Source: CANLDA01 sp964021645 (lineage in GTDB: Bacteria; Pseudomonadota; Alphaproteobacteria; Rhodobacterales; Rhodobacteraceae). Taken from it: a DNA stretch of 31,002 nt. Under the pieces are notes generated by a model. It ran no database searches. It was not told the origin of the DNA and worked only from the letters and a program-made list of their open reading frames with translations. A program made the translations under genes and the position numbers. Positions 23,207 through 31,002 of this stretch are shown in pieces (position 1 is the first letter of the stretch; every line of letters starts with the position of its first letter). Where the stretch lies: the NCBI GenBank assembly GCA_964021645.1, contig CAXIAD010000030.1:1-31002 (forward strand). Direction: 5' to 3'.

Positions 23207-24514
23207 ATGACCCGCGAATATCTGAAAAAAGCAACCCTGACTGCCAAATCAAATGCATCCGAAGTGCATGACACTGTGAAAACTATTCTTGATGATATTG
23301 AAAGCGGTGGGGATGCCAAGGCGCTGGAATACGCCAAGAAATTTGATCGTTATGAGGGCAATGTGGTGCTGACTGCTGCTGAGATCGAAGCGGCCTGCGC
23401 CTTGGTTTCAGACAAGCTGAAGGCGGACATTCAGTTCGCACATGAAAACGTCAAACGCTTTGCTATGGCGCAAAAAGCGACTGTGTCGGACGTCGAAATC
23501 GAAATCGTGCCCGGTGTGTTCGCAGGCCAAAAGGCGATCCCGGTTGATGCGGCGGGATGTTATGTTCCCGGTGGTCGCTACAGCCATATCGCCTCTGCGA
23601 TTATGACCGTGACAACAGCCAAAGTCGCCGGCTGCCATCATATCACTGCCTGTTCGCCGCCGCATGTTGGTGTCGGCGTGCATCCGGCAATTGTCTATGC
23701 GGCCCATATCAGTGGCGCTGACAAAATCATGGCCTTGGGCGGCGTTCAGGGAGTTGCGGCAATGACCTTTGGTTTGTTTGGCCTCCCCAAGGCCAACATT
23801 CTGGTTGGCCCCGGCAATCAATTCGTCGCCGAAGCCAAGCGGATTTTGTTTGGCCGCGTTGGTATCGACATGATCGCTGGTCCAACAGACAGCCTTGTTT
23901 TGGCTGACAAAACTGCTGATGCACATATTGTGGCAACTGATTTGGTATCACAGGCTGAACACGGGTATAATTCGCCCGTTTGGTTGGTGACCGATGATCG
24001 CGAGTTGGCCCAAAAGGTGATGGATATTGTCCCCGGCCTGATTGACGATTTACCAGAGGTGAACCGCGAAAATGCCTTTGCTGCATGGCGTGATTATGCC
24101 GAAGTAATCCTGTGCAGCGACCGCGAGGCAATGGCCGCCTGCTCAGATGACTATGCGCCTGAGCACCTGACCGTACAGGCAGATGACCTGGAGTGGTGGC
24201 TGGATCGTTTGACCTGCTACGGGTCGTTGTTTTTGGGCGAGGAAACCACCGTGTCATATGGCGACAAGGCCACAGGCACCAACCACGTTTTGCCAACATC
24301 TGGTGCTGCCAGCTACACTGGCGGTCTCAGTGTTCATAAATACATGAAGATCGTCACATGGCAGCGCGCCACCCGCGAGGGGGCCAAACCTGTTGCCGAG
24401 GCGACGGCGCGCATCTCTCGTCTTGAAGGAATGGAAGGCCATGCCCGCGCCGCCGATGTGCGTTTGGCAAAGTATTTCCCGAATGAAACCTTTGATCTGT
24501 CCGCCGATGGATAA
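23207..24514 (+). CDS. hpsN: HpsN-like sulfopropanediol 3-dehydrogenase (histidinol dehydrogenase family)
   Basis: 435 residues of the HisD fold, outside any histidine operon. The zinc ligands of HisD are conserved: Gln249 and His252 (LVSQAEHGYNS), Asp353 (YGDKATGTNH) and His412 (MEGHARAADV). The catalytic Glu319-His320 pair (APEHL) is also kept. The substrate loop reads GPTDS instead of the GPSE of true histidinol dehydrogenases. HpsN oxidises the C3 alcohol of (R)-2,3-dihydroxypropane-1-sulfonate in two NAD-dependent steps to sulfolactate. The assignment rests on family plus context: TRAP transporter upstream, SDR and alcohol dehydrogenase (HpsO/HpsP roles) and sulfopyruvate decarboxylase downstream. 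The stop overlaps the next gene by 8 bp. Confidence 0.85.
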   Translation: MTREYLKKATLTAKSNASEVHDTVKTILDDIESGGDAKALEYAKKFDRYEGNVVLTAAEIEAACALVSDKLKADIQFAHENVKRFAMAQKATVSDVEIEIVPGVFAGQKAIPVDAAGCYVPGGRYSHIASAIMTVTTAKVAGCHHITACSPPHVGVGVHPAIVYAAHISGADKIMALGGVQGVAAMTFGLFGLPKANILVGPGNQFVAEAKRILFGRVGIDMIAGPTDSLVLADKTADAHIVATDLVSQAEHGYNSPVWLVTDDRELAQKVMDIVPGLIDDLPEVNRENAFAAWRDYAEVILCSDREAMAACSDDYAPEHLTVQADDLEWWLDRLTCYGSLFLGEETTVSYGDKATGTNHVLPTSGAASYTGGLSVHKYMKIVTWQRATREGAKPVAEATARISRLEGMEGHARAADVRLAKYFPNETFDLSADG

Positions 24515-25280
24515 GCCAGAACATCAGCCGGGGGCGCTGTTTGACCTCACTGGGCGCGTGGCCTGTGTCACGGGTGCCAGTTCTGGGTTGGGGCGTCGGG
24601 CAGCTGTCGCTTTGGCAGCGGCTGGTGCGCGCGTTGTTGGCGTGGCGCGACGTGCGGATGCGTTGCAATCACTCAAGGACGAAATCGGCGCGGCAGCAGA
24701 TGTCGTCACAGCAGACGTTGCAGATCGCGATGGCATAGACCAGTTGTGCAGCGCTGTTTGTGCCCCCTTTGGCGCACCAGATATCATTGTGCATGCGGCG
24801 GGGATAAACACGCGCGAAAACGCGGATGATGTAACACCGGCTGGATGGGACAAAACTCTGGCGCTCAATTTGACTGCGCCGTTTTTCCTTAGCCAAGCCT
24901 TTGTGCCGATGATGCGTGAAAAAAACTGGGGCCGGATCGTGAATTTTGCCTCGTTGCAAACCACCCGCGCCTTTCCCGGCGGCATTGCTTATGGGGCATC
25001 CAAGGCAGGCATTGCACAGCTAACACGCGCCATGGCCCAAGCATGGTCAAGCGACGGGATCACGGCCAATGCCATCGGTCCTGGCTTCTTTCCAACCGAG
25101 TTAACAGAGGCCGTGTTTTCCGATCCAGAGCGTGCCGCGCGCAATGCCGCCCTCACCTGCATAAACCGCAATGGGCGCATGCAGGACATCGACGGCCCGC
25201 TCTTGTTCTTGTGTTCTGAGGCGTCCAGTTTTGTAACGGGGCAAACCTTAATGGTTGACGGGGGGTTTACCGCGAAATGA
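24507..25280 (+). CDS. SDR-family oxidoreductase (HpsO-like role)
   Basis: 257 residues of classical short-chain dehydrogenase. The cofactor motif is TGASSGLG (22-29), HAAGIN follows strand 4, and the catalytic residues are Ser149 and Tyr162-x3-Lys166 (YGASK). The C-terminus is the usual TGQTLMVDGGF. The start is ATG 24507, which overlaps the HpsN stop by 8 bp; longer in-frame starts inside hpsN are unlikely. In DHPS clusters two dehydrogenases (HpsO, HpsP) act at C2 and together racemise DHPS so that both enantiomers reach HpsN; this SDR and the next gene fit those roles (inference). The stop overlaps the next start (ATGA). Confidence 0.85.
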   Translation: MDKPEHQPGALFDLTGRVACVTGASSGLGRRAAVALAAAGARVVGVARRADALQSLKDEIGAAADVVTADVADRDGIDQLCSAVCAPFGAPDIIVHAAGINTRENADDVTPAGWDKTLALNLTAPFFLSQAFVPMMREKNWGRIVNFASLQTTRAFPGGIAYGASKAGIAQLTRAMAQAWSSDGITANAIGPGFFPTELTEAVFSDPERAARNAALTCINRNGRMQDIDGPLLFLCSEASSFVTGQTLMVDGGFTAK

Positions 25281-26257
25281 AGGCTTTGATCTATGACGGC
25301 GTTGAAACACTGGGTTTTCGCGATGTGCCAGACCCGGTGCCCAATTCGGGCGAAGAACTGATCCGCGTCGAAGCGGTCGGTATTTGCGGCTCTGATATGC
25401 ATGCCTATCTGGGCCACGATGCCCGCCGACCTGCCCCCCTGATCCTGGGCCACGAAGCCGCCGGAGTGATTGTTGGCGGCATGCGCGACGGCATGCGGGT
25501 CACGGTCAACCCGCTCGTCACTTGTGGTGCATGTCCTGCCTGTCAGGCTGGGCGCGAAAACCTATGCCCGACACGCCAGATCATTTCGATGCAGCCCCGC
25601 GAGGGGGCCTTTGCGCAATATATCACTATGCCCCCCGTAAACCTCGTCGAAGTGCCACAGGGAATCCCTTTGCCCAAGGCCGCACTGGCCGAACCATTGG
25701 CCGTTAGCTGGCACGCGGCCCGGCTCGCCCTTGAGGCGTTGCATCCCAGCGCGACCCAACGTGCATTGGTGATTGGTGGCGGGGCGATCGGCCTTTCTGC
25801 GGCCTTGGCATTGCGGGCCATGGGCATGAAGGATGTGACCATTGTCGAACCAAATGACGCGCGCCGTGCCTTTTTGATCGACGTCTGCCAAGAGCAGGCG
25901 GTTGACTCCGGCACGGGACAATATCCCGTTGTCATTGATGCCGTGGGCTATGCTGCGACACGCGCGGCGGCCTCTGCTCTTGTTGAGGCGGGGGGCGTAA
26001 TTGCCCATGTCGGGCTGGGCGAAGACCGCGATGGATTGGATGTGCGCCGAATGACGTTGCAAGAAATCACGTTTATTGGCACCTATACCTACACGGCCCA
26101 AGATTTTCGCGACACGGCAACGGCGATTTTTGAGGGCAGATTAGGGGCCTTGGACTGGGTCCAAATCCGGCCTTTGGCAGAAGGGGCAATCGCATTCAAA
26201 CAGCTTCGCGCGGGGGAGGTCGCTGCCCCGAAAATCGTTCTGACACCTTGGCTCTAA
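25277..26257 (+). CDS. Zinc-dependent medium-chain alcohol dehydrogenase (HpsP-like role)
   Basis: 326 residues of the MDR superfamily. Catalytic zinc ligands Cys37 (GICGSD) and His59-Glu60 (GHEAAG); structural zinc Cys83, Cys86, Cys89 and Cys97 (CGACPACQAGRENLC). The Rossmann motif VIGGGAIGLSAALAL is followed by an acidic EPN that favours NAD. It is slightly short for the family but complete. ATG overlaps the SDR stop by 4 bp. Likely a DHPS 2-dehydrogenase working opposite to the SDR in racemisation (by analogy with HpsP); galactitol- or sorbitol-type polyols are an alternative substrate class. Confidence 0.87.
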   Translation: MKALIYDGVETLGFRDVPDPVPNSGEELIRVEAVGICGSDMHAYLGHDARRPAPLILGHEAAGVIVGGMRDGMRVTVNPLVTCGACPACQAGRENLCPTRQIISMQPREGAFAQYITMPPVNLVEVPQGIPLPKAALAEPLAVSWHAARLALEALHPSATQRALVIGGGAIGLSAALALRAMGMKDVTIVEPNDARRAFLIDVCQEQAVDSGTGQYPVVIDAVGYAATRAAASALVEAGGVIAHVGLGEDRDGLDVRRMTLQEITFIGTYTYTAQDFRDTATAIFEGRLGALDWVQIRPLAEGAIAFKQLRAGEVAAPKIVLTPWL

Positions 26258-26326
26258 CGCATATTTTGTGATCTGCGCCATTCCAATTCTAACAACCCAA
26301 AGCCCAATACCGAAAGGCATTCGAAG

Positions 26327-26833
26327 ATGAATATCGACAAGAAGATCACCGATGATCTTGTCGCGAATAACGTATCGTTTGTCACAACCGTTCCCTGCAA
26401 GCAGCTGGCCGGTGTGATCGACGAAATCGACGCGCGAGAAGAAATTTTCCACATCCCCTCCAACAAAGAAGACGAGGGCATGGGCCTGTGTGCTGGGGCA
26501 TTCATGGGCGGCAAACGTCCTGCCATCATCATGCAAAACACCGCGATTGGCGTCACAATCAACACCCTAGCGACCCTGATCCAATATTACCGGATGCCGC
26601 TGCCAATGCTGATTTCCTATCGCGGCGAATTGCGTGAACCCGTCGCTTGTCAGGTCGAAATGGCCGTGCACACCAAGGCACTTTTGGCGCAAATGAACGT
26701 GCCGACATATCACTTCCACCAACAATCAGATGTGGAAGAATTCGACGCGATCCTAAAATACACCTTTATGTGCAACAAACCGGTCGCCATTCTGACCGAT
26801 GCCAATTTCTGGGGAGGCTACGGAGACCAATGA
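26327..26833 (+). CDS. Sulfopyruvate decarboxylase, alpha subunit (ComD type)
   Basis: 168 residues corresponding to the N-terminal (Pyr) half of ThDP decarboxylases. It contains the ThDP-activating Glu in NKEDEGMGLCAGAFMGGKRPAIIMQNTAIG and the SYRGE segment. Two-subunit ComDE enzymes decarboxylate 3-sulfopyruvate to sulfoacetaldehyde; related phosphonopyruvate decarboxylases are single chains of about 380 residues, so the split favours sulfopyruvate. A 69-bp gap with GAAAGG separates it from the alcohol dehydrogenase. The stop overlaps the beta-subunit start (ATGA), implying equimolar synthesis. Confidence 0.88.
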   Translation: MNIDKKITDDLVANNVSFVTTVPCKQLAGVIDEIDAREEIFHIPSNKEDEGMGLCAGAFMGGKRPAIIMQNTAIGVTINTLATLIQYYRMPLPMLISYRGELREPVACQVEMAVHTKALLAQMNVPTYHFHQQSDVEEFDAILKYTFMCNKPVAILTDANFWGGYGDQ

Positions 26834-27384
26834 TACGCTCTGAAATCCTAAAAGAAATCGCGCCCATCATCCGGGACCAGCTTGTGGTTTGTAACATCGG
26901 ACTGCCCAGCCAAGAGCTGCATATGATTGATGATCAACCTACCAACTTTTACATGTTGGGCACCATGGGGCTGTCCTCCTCTATCGGGCTAGGCCTTGCC
27001 TTGTCACAGGATAAAACCGTCATCTCAATCGACGGTGATGGTTCAGTTTTAACCAACCTTGGCACCCTGCCGACAATCGCCAATAACGTCGCTGACAACT
27101 ATATTTTGTTGATCATCGACAACGGGTCCTATGGCTCAACCGGCGATCAACCGACCTATGCGGGCAAGAAAACCTCGCTAACAGCGGTCGCAAGAGCCTG
27201 CGGGTGTGAAAATGTGATCGAAGTGCAAGACAAGGATCTAGGCCCCGTTTTGCAAGCGGCCATTGATGGTAAAACGATGACCGTGATCGTGTGCAAATGC
27301 GACAGCGGGAATATCAAATTGCCAGTCATCACCATGGATCCGGTGATTATTCGCGATCGCTTTATGAAGGCGGTACAGGCCTAA
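26830..27384 (+). CDS. Sulfopyruvate decarboxylase, beta subunit (ComE type)
   Basis: 184 residues, the PP half of the ThDP enzyme. The diphosphate/Mg motif starts at GDGS (69-72) and ends in the LIIDNGSYGSTGDQPTY stretch. Start ATG 26830 overlaps the alpha-subunit stop; the frame is open further upstream inside the alpha gene, but that is not coding. With ComD it gives sulfoacetaldehyde and CO2 from sulfopyruvate. Sulfoacetaldehyde would then need Xsc plus Pta (acetyl phosphate and sulfite) or reduction/oxidation; none is encoded here. Confidence 0.88.
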   Translation: MIRSEILKEIAPIIRDQLVVCNIGLPSQELHMIDDQPTNFYMLGTMGLSSSIGLGLALSQDKTVISIDGDGSVLTNLGTLPTIANNVADNYILLIIDNGSYGSTGDQPTYAGKKTSLTAVARACGCENVIEVQDKDLGPVLQAAIDGKTMTVIVCKCDSGNIKLPVITMDPVIIRDRFMKAVQA

Positions 27385-27385
27385 A

Positions 27386-28486
27386 ATGTGGTCCGGCGCG
27401 CATATACATTCTGCGGATGATGCGCGCCGGCTTGCCCGTCGCCACCTGCCTTGGATGGTGTTTGATTACATCGATGGGGCGGCTGGGTGCGAAACCGGGG
27501 CAGTGCGCAATCGCGCGGCCCTTGACCAGATGACCCTACGACCCCGCATTCTGCGGGACGTCAGCCAGCGGTCATTGGCCACCAGCCTGTTTGGGGCCAG
27601 CACCGAACGCCCATTTGGCATCGCGCCAATGGGCATGTGCAACCTGTCCGGCCCCGGCGCTGATCTGATGCTGGCGCGACTGGCTGCGCGTTACAAAATT
27701 CCCCACGGGGTCTCTACCGTCGCCTCCACCCCATTGGAAAAAATCATCGACGTTGCCCAGGGGCACGCTTGGTTCCAGATCTATTTCAGTGGTGACGGCA
27801 CCGGCACCTTCAAGCTGATCGAGCGCGCCCGACAGGCCGGCTATACCACCCTTGTTCTGACGGCAGATGTGCCCGAGGTGGGGCGCCGCCCACGTGAGTT
27901 GCGCCACGGGTTCAAGATGCCGTTCAAAATTGGTCCCAAACAATTCCTTGATTTCGCGGTGCACCCACGCTGGTCCCTGACATCCCTGTTCAGTGGCAAA
28001 CCGCAAATGGCGAACTTCCAGATGCCCGGCTATGAATTTGATCGAACCGAAAGCCGCGCACGCGCCGATTGGGACACCTTGTCCAAGATGCGCGACGCAT
28101 GGCCCGGTAAGTTGGTTGTCAAAGGTGTTCTGGACCCAGAGGACGCGGTGATGCTGCAATCCAAAGGCGTGGACGCGATTCAAGTATCCAGCCACGGCGC
28201 GCGCCAACTCGAAAGCACGCCATCCCCCTTCCTAATGCTCCCCAAAATTCGCGCAGCAGTTGGTCCAGACTATCCGCTATTCTTTGACAGCGGGCTGCGG
28301 TCAGGCGAGGACGCGCTTAAGGCGATGGTCTCGGGAGCGGATTTCGTTTTCTTTGGGCGGCTATTGCAATTCGCCATTGCTGCGGGCGGCGAGACAGGCC
28401 TGAATCAAATGTGGCAGGTTCTAAGTGACGAACTGAGCATCGCGATGGCGCAAACGGGGATCTGCTCGCTAAAAACCCTTAGCTAA
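27386..28486 (+). CDS. FMN-dependent alpha-hydroxy-acid dehydrogenase (candidate sulfolactate dehydrogenase)
   Basis: 366 residues of the LldD/glycolate oxidase family: a TIM barrel binding FMN, with WMVFDYIDGAAG at the N-terminus, QIYFSGDG, LVVKGVLDPEDA (the active-site Lys strand) and the substrate-binding/base motif SSHGARQL (His270, Arg273). It starts 1 bp after comE. Family members oxidise 2-hydroxyacids to 2-oxoacids with transfer to the respiratory chain or O2. Between HpsN (makes sulfolactate) and ComDE (uses sulfopyruvate) the missing step is sulfolactate to sulfopyruvate, so this is the natural candidate, comparable to the membrane-associated sulfolactate dehydrogenase activity (SlcD) reported in Roseovarius. 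Lactate itself cannot be excluded. The end overlaps the convergent kinase gene by 8 bp. Confidence 0.85.
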   Translation: MWSGAHIHSADDARRLARRHLPWMVFDYIDGAAGCETGAVRNRAALDQMTLRPRILRDVSQRSLATSLFGASTERPFGIAPMGMCNLSGPGADLMLARLAARYKIPHGVSTVASTPLEKIIDVAQGHAWFQIYFSGDGTGTFKLIERARQAGYTTLVLTADVPEVGRRPRELRHGFKMPFKIGPKQFLDFAVHPRWSLTSLFSGKPQMANFQMPGYEFDRTESRARADWDTLSKMRDAWPGKLVVKGVLDPEDAVMLQSKGVDAIQVSSHGARQLESTPSPFLMLPKIRAAVGPDYPLFFDSGLRSGEDALKAMVSGADFVFFGRLLQFAIAAGGETGLNQMWQVLSDELSIAMAQTGICSLKTLS

Positions 28487-30122
28487 GGTGTGCCACCTGA
28501 TCCTGTTGCGATCGATACAAGGCTTGGCGTAGATCAGAGGATTTAATCGGTTTCATCAAAAAGGTCTCCCCCGAGAGGAAATCAACGCCCTCACGACCGC
28601 TTTCCTTGGCGTATCCTGACAGGAAAATAACCGGCAGGTCCGGTCGAATTTTCCTGACCTCATAGGCAAGTGCCGGACCCTGCAATTCGCCCGGCATCAC
28701 AATATCCGAAATAAGCAAATCGAAATCTTGGGGCCGCTGCTGAAACAACGTCAACGCCTGATCTCCATCGGGCGCGGCGGTCACATTATTCCCGTTGACC
28801 TCCAGATACCGTTGCAACCAGCTTCGAACCGAAACGTCATCTTCAGCCACTAGAACTCTGCTCCCTTTCTTGGGCGACAGATGCGTATCTGCCCTAATTG
28901 CAGCTGTGGATTCTTCGCCGTTTTTACACGCCCTGAAATATAATCTCACCGATGTGCCCCTGTTCGGTTCAGAGGAAATTTCCAGCAACCCGTTGGATTG
29001 CTTTATGAAACCCTGCACCATCGACAATCCAAGCCCGGACCCCTTCCCGACAGCTTTGGTGGTGAAAAACGGCGTGAAAATCTCATCTCTGATTTCTGAT
29101 GTGATGCCATGTCCGCTATCGCGAATTTCTAGACACACAAACGGACCACTCGCGGGTGGCGCTGTCCCCTCCACATCAGAGGTCTTTTTGTGATCAACAT
29201 TGGACAATATTATTTGGATACGCCCCCCCGTTGGCATCGCATCCTTGGCGTTCAAAATCACATTCAAAAGCGCAGTTTGTGCCATGGTTTTGTCAATCGA
29301 AACTGGCCACAGATCCTGGCTGGTCGTGATGTCTATGTCGATATTTCTGGGCAGAACCCTAGATCCCCAACTATTTGTTTCATTCACCAAATCGTTCAAA
29401 TCCAATAGCTCTGGCAATAGGGGCGCTTTTCTCGCAAAACTCAGCAAATATGTCGTCAATTCTGCGCCGCGTTTGGTCGCCTCAAGGGCCTCACGGATAC
29501 AAATGTGAACCTCAACTTCGTCCTCGTATTGTTCGATCAGTTCCAGATTACCCATGATAACCGCAAGTAAGTTATTGAAATCATGTGCAATCCCCCCAGT
29601 GATCTGACCAATGGCTTCCATCTTTTGAAACTGGCGATGCTCCATTTCCACGGTTCGCAGATCGGTGACATCCGTCACAATCGCGCCCAATCCGGTTAGC
29701 TGCTTGTTGCGGTCAAACGTTGGAAATTTAATAGTGTGGAGTGTTCGCAATCCGTCATCTGTGCGAACGATCTCATCCCTAACAACGGTCTTTTTCTCGT
29801 TCAAAACACTCAGATCATGCGCTCTGGTCTTCACGCCCAACTCGTCATCATGCACATCTGTCGGCAGCAGCCCGACAACCTCATCGTTTTTCACATGAAA
29901 AAGCCGCTCGAACTCAGGGTTAATCATCACATAGCGACCCTGCTCATCTTTTAGATATATCTCGGCAGGAGCATGCCTGAAAATGGCCTGAATACGACTC
30001 TCAAATTTTGAAAATTCCGTTGCCAAATTTCTTTTACCTGCACGCATTACGAGAAACGTGACAGCTGCTCCAACCAATATTCCAAAACCGCCAATCAGCA
30101 ATGTGGCCTGAATACTTACCAT
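28479..30122 (-). CDS. Hybrid sensor histidine kinase (TM-PAS-HisKA-HATPase-REC)
   Basis: 547 residues. One N-terminal membrane helix (about 5-27), a PAS domain (about 45-160, IQAIFRHAPAEIYLKDEQGRYV), and HisKA with IAHDFNNLL and the phosphorylated His180. The ATPase domain has the N box NVILNAKDAM, DSGHGI and GKGSGLGLS. A C-terminal receiver has VLVAEDD, the phospho-acceptor Asp473 in ISDIVMP and Lys in LMKPIK. There is almost no periplasmic part, so it probably senses a cytoplasmic or redox signal through PAS. No response regulator with an output domain is nearby. GGAG lies 9 nt before the ATG. It is tail-to-tail with the hydroxyacid dehydrogenase; a link to sulfonate metabolism is only positional. 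Confidence 0.93.
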   Translation of the reverse strand: MVSIQATLLIGGFGILVGAAVTFLVMRAGKRNLATEFSKFESRIQAIFRHAPAEIYLKDEQGRYVMINPEFERLFHVKNDEVVGLLPTDVHDDELGVKTRAHDLSVLNEKKTVVRDEIVRTDDGLRTLHTIKFPTFDRNKQLTGLGAIVTDVTDLRTVEMEHRQFQKMEAIGQITGGIAHDFNNLLAVIMGNLELIEQYEDEVEVHICIREALEATKRGAELTTYLLSFARKAPLLPELLDLNDLVNETNSWGSRVLPRNIDIDITTSQDLWPVSIDKTMAQTALLNVILNAKDAMPTGGRIQIILSNVDHKKTSDVEGTAPPASGPFVCLEIRDSGHGITSEIRDEIFTPFFTTKAVGKGSGLGLSMVQGFIKQSNGLLEISSEPNRGTSVRLYFRACKNGEESTAAIRADTHLSPKKGSRVLVAEDDVSVRSWLQRYLEVNGNNVTAAPDGDQALTLFQQRPQDFDLLISDIVMPGELQGPALAYEVRKIRPDLPVIFLSGYAKESGREGVDFLSGETFLMKPIKSSDLRQALYRSQQDQVAHLS

Positions 30123-30491
30123 TCAATAATGCTCCGCCTATGCTTTGACTATGGCGTGATTTCAACGGTCTGGCAACAAAGTTGGGTGTATCAAATCAAC
30201 TCAAAACCTGCCCGCTGGCACGATCTGTCTCGGTACTATTTCCTACCTTAAACGCGAGTGTGCTATCTATTTGATCAGTAAATCTGCGGGTTTGGCGGCA
30301 CTTCACCATGTCGCAAACGTACCTAAAATTTGGCACCCAAAATGCCCCGGAATTCAGGCCATATGACTGCAAAGCGGCCAATTACGCCACAACTTGTGTC
30401 GCAAAATCACTGGAAAGCCCTGGATTGTGATGGGTAAGCTCGCATGCATACCCTGCCGTTAAACTGCTCAGAACACATTGGAAAACATCGC
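30123..30491. other. 369-bp intergenic region between divergent kinase and enolase-family gene
   Basis: No credible gene: short frames exist on the minus strand but lack ribosome-binding sites and recognisable content. It should hold the two divergent promoters; I see no clear operator palindrome or terminator. GGAAAA lies just before the ATG at 30492. Confidence 0.5.
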
Positions 30492-31002
30492 ATGGATCGC
30501 ATCAAGGAAATCCACGTATATCAGTATGATCTGCCGGTTGTTGGGCCAGCCTACCGGATGGCGTTATCGCAATTAACAGCGCTGGACACGACGCTGGTAA
30601 AAATCGTTTGCGAAAGTGGTTTGACCGGTTTTGGCGAAGTTTGCCCATTGGGCAGCACCTATCAACCCGCGCATGCCGCAGGGGCGCGCGCCGCTTTGCA
30701 GACAATGGCCCCCCATCTAATTGGCATGGATCCAATCCAGACCGGCCGCCTTTATGCGCAGATGGATCTCGCGCTTGCGGGGCACGCCTATGCCAAGGCC
30801 GCAATTGACATTGCTCTTTGGGATCTTAAGGGCAAAATTTTTGGCGTTCCCCTGTCGGATTTACTCGGTGGGGCCGTCAGGGACCATGTTCCCAGCTACT
30901 ACGCCATCAGCGTGGACAGCCCCGAAAACGTGGCGGCGATGGTCAAGGAAAAACAGGCACAAGGCTATCCAAGGCTGCAACTGAAAGTGGGCGGGCGCGA
31001 TA
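30492..31002 (+). CDS. Enolase-superfamily (mandelate racemase/MLE) protein, HpbD-like, partial
   Basis: 170 residues to the right edge; the C-terminal barrel with most metal ligands is missing. The N-terminal capping domain (MDRIKEIHVYQYDLPVV...TTLVKIVCESGLTGFGEVCPLG) and the start of the barrel are clear: AKAAIDIALWDLKGK, LLGG, SYYAISV and LQLKVGG, where the Lys is the expected active-site base. The YRM segment in the 20s loop and GEVCP(L/V)G-x-TY-x-x-AHA resemble, from memory, hydroxyproline-betaine 2-epimerase HpbD of Pelagibaca; cis-3-hydroxyproline dehydratases belong to the same subgroup. The N-methylproline-demethylase-like and 3-hydroxyproline-dehydratase-like genes at 15.5-18.6 kb support a proline-betaine theme. 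Confidence 0.75.
   Translation, partial: MDRIKEIHVYQYDLPVVGPAYRMALSQLTALDTTLVKIVCESGLTGFGEVCPLGSTYQPAHAAGARAALQTMAPHLIGMDPIQTGRLYAQMDLALAGHAYAKAAIDIALWDLKGKIFGVPLSDLLGGAVRDHVPSYYAISVDSPENVAAMVKEKQAQGYPRLQLKVGGRD

Noticed and set aside
23727..24299. Minus-strand frame of 190 codons opposite hpsN
   Set aside because: Shadow of a gene with conserved zinc ligands; composition rich in Arg, Pro and Gln as typical of antisense frames.
23207..24514. Annotation as biosynthetic histidinol dehydrogenase (hisD)
   Set aside because: No other his genes nearby, GPTDS replaces the usual GPSE, and the gene lies in a sulfonate-type operon.
26327..27384. Phosphonopyruvate decarboxylase or acetolactate synthase
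   Set aside because: The enzyme is split into two short subunits as in ComDE, and no phosphonate genes are present.
30196..30381. Minus-strand frame of 61 codons in the intergenic region
   Set aside because: No RBS, no hydrophobic or conserved pattern; more likely chance.

Overview
The window looks like chromosomal DNA of a marine alphaproteobacterium of the Roseobacter group (Rhodobacterales). The basis is gene order and protein style: the popZ-like/DUF2497 - tolC - PIMT-like block on the minus strand, a norCBQD denitrification operon, two TRAP-type or osmolyte-type catabolic clusters, and a sulfonate pathway typical of that clade. This is inference from recognised families; no 16S or other marker gene is present. 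I saw no transposase, phage gene or CRISPR array.

Layout. 1-3024 (minus strand): 5' part of a DUF2497/PopZ-like gene, tolC with a clear terminator, and a PIMT-like methyltransferase. 3166-3239: tRNA-Cys(GCA). 3240-7626: a gene-poor leader followed by a translationally coupled pair, an atypical cytochrome P450 and a stand-alone A-T-TE nonribosomal peptide synthetase. This pair is the best candidate for an undescribed natural-product system. 7699-12999: a DUF1858 redox-disulfide protein divergent from norC-norB-norQ-norD and two small membrane proteins, with an NnrR/Dnr-type palindrome in the divergent promoter. 13110-14830: a LysR regulator divergent from an NAD(P)-binding reductase.

14840-18630: a TetR regulator divergent from an OYE/FAD iron-sulfur oxidoreductase of the N-methylproline demethylase type and a proline-racemase-superfamily enzyme. 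Two perfect palindromes 33 bp apart lie between them. 18669-28486: a LacI regulator divergent from an operon of a small membrane protein, a TRAP transporter, an HpsN-like (histidinol-dehydrogenase family) enzyme, an SDR, a zinc alcohol dehydrogenase, both subunits of a sulfopyruvate decarboxylase and an FMN 2-hydroxyacid dehydrogenase. Read together they suggest uptake of 2,3-dihydroxypropane-1-sulfonate (DHPS) and conversion through sulfolactate and sulfopyruvate to sulfoacetaldehyde. The desulfonating enzyme (Xsc) is not in the window. 28479-30122 (minus): a hybrid histidine kinase. 30492-31002: the 5' part of an enolase-superfamily gene resembling hydroxyproline-betaine epimerase (HpbD), whose likely partners sit 13 kb to the left.

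The window therefore combines NO respiration, a possible small-molecule biosynthesis pair, and catabolism of plankton-derived osmolytes (DHPS and possibly proline betaines). Each catabolic cluster has a divergent local regulator and recognisable operators.
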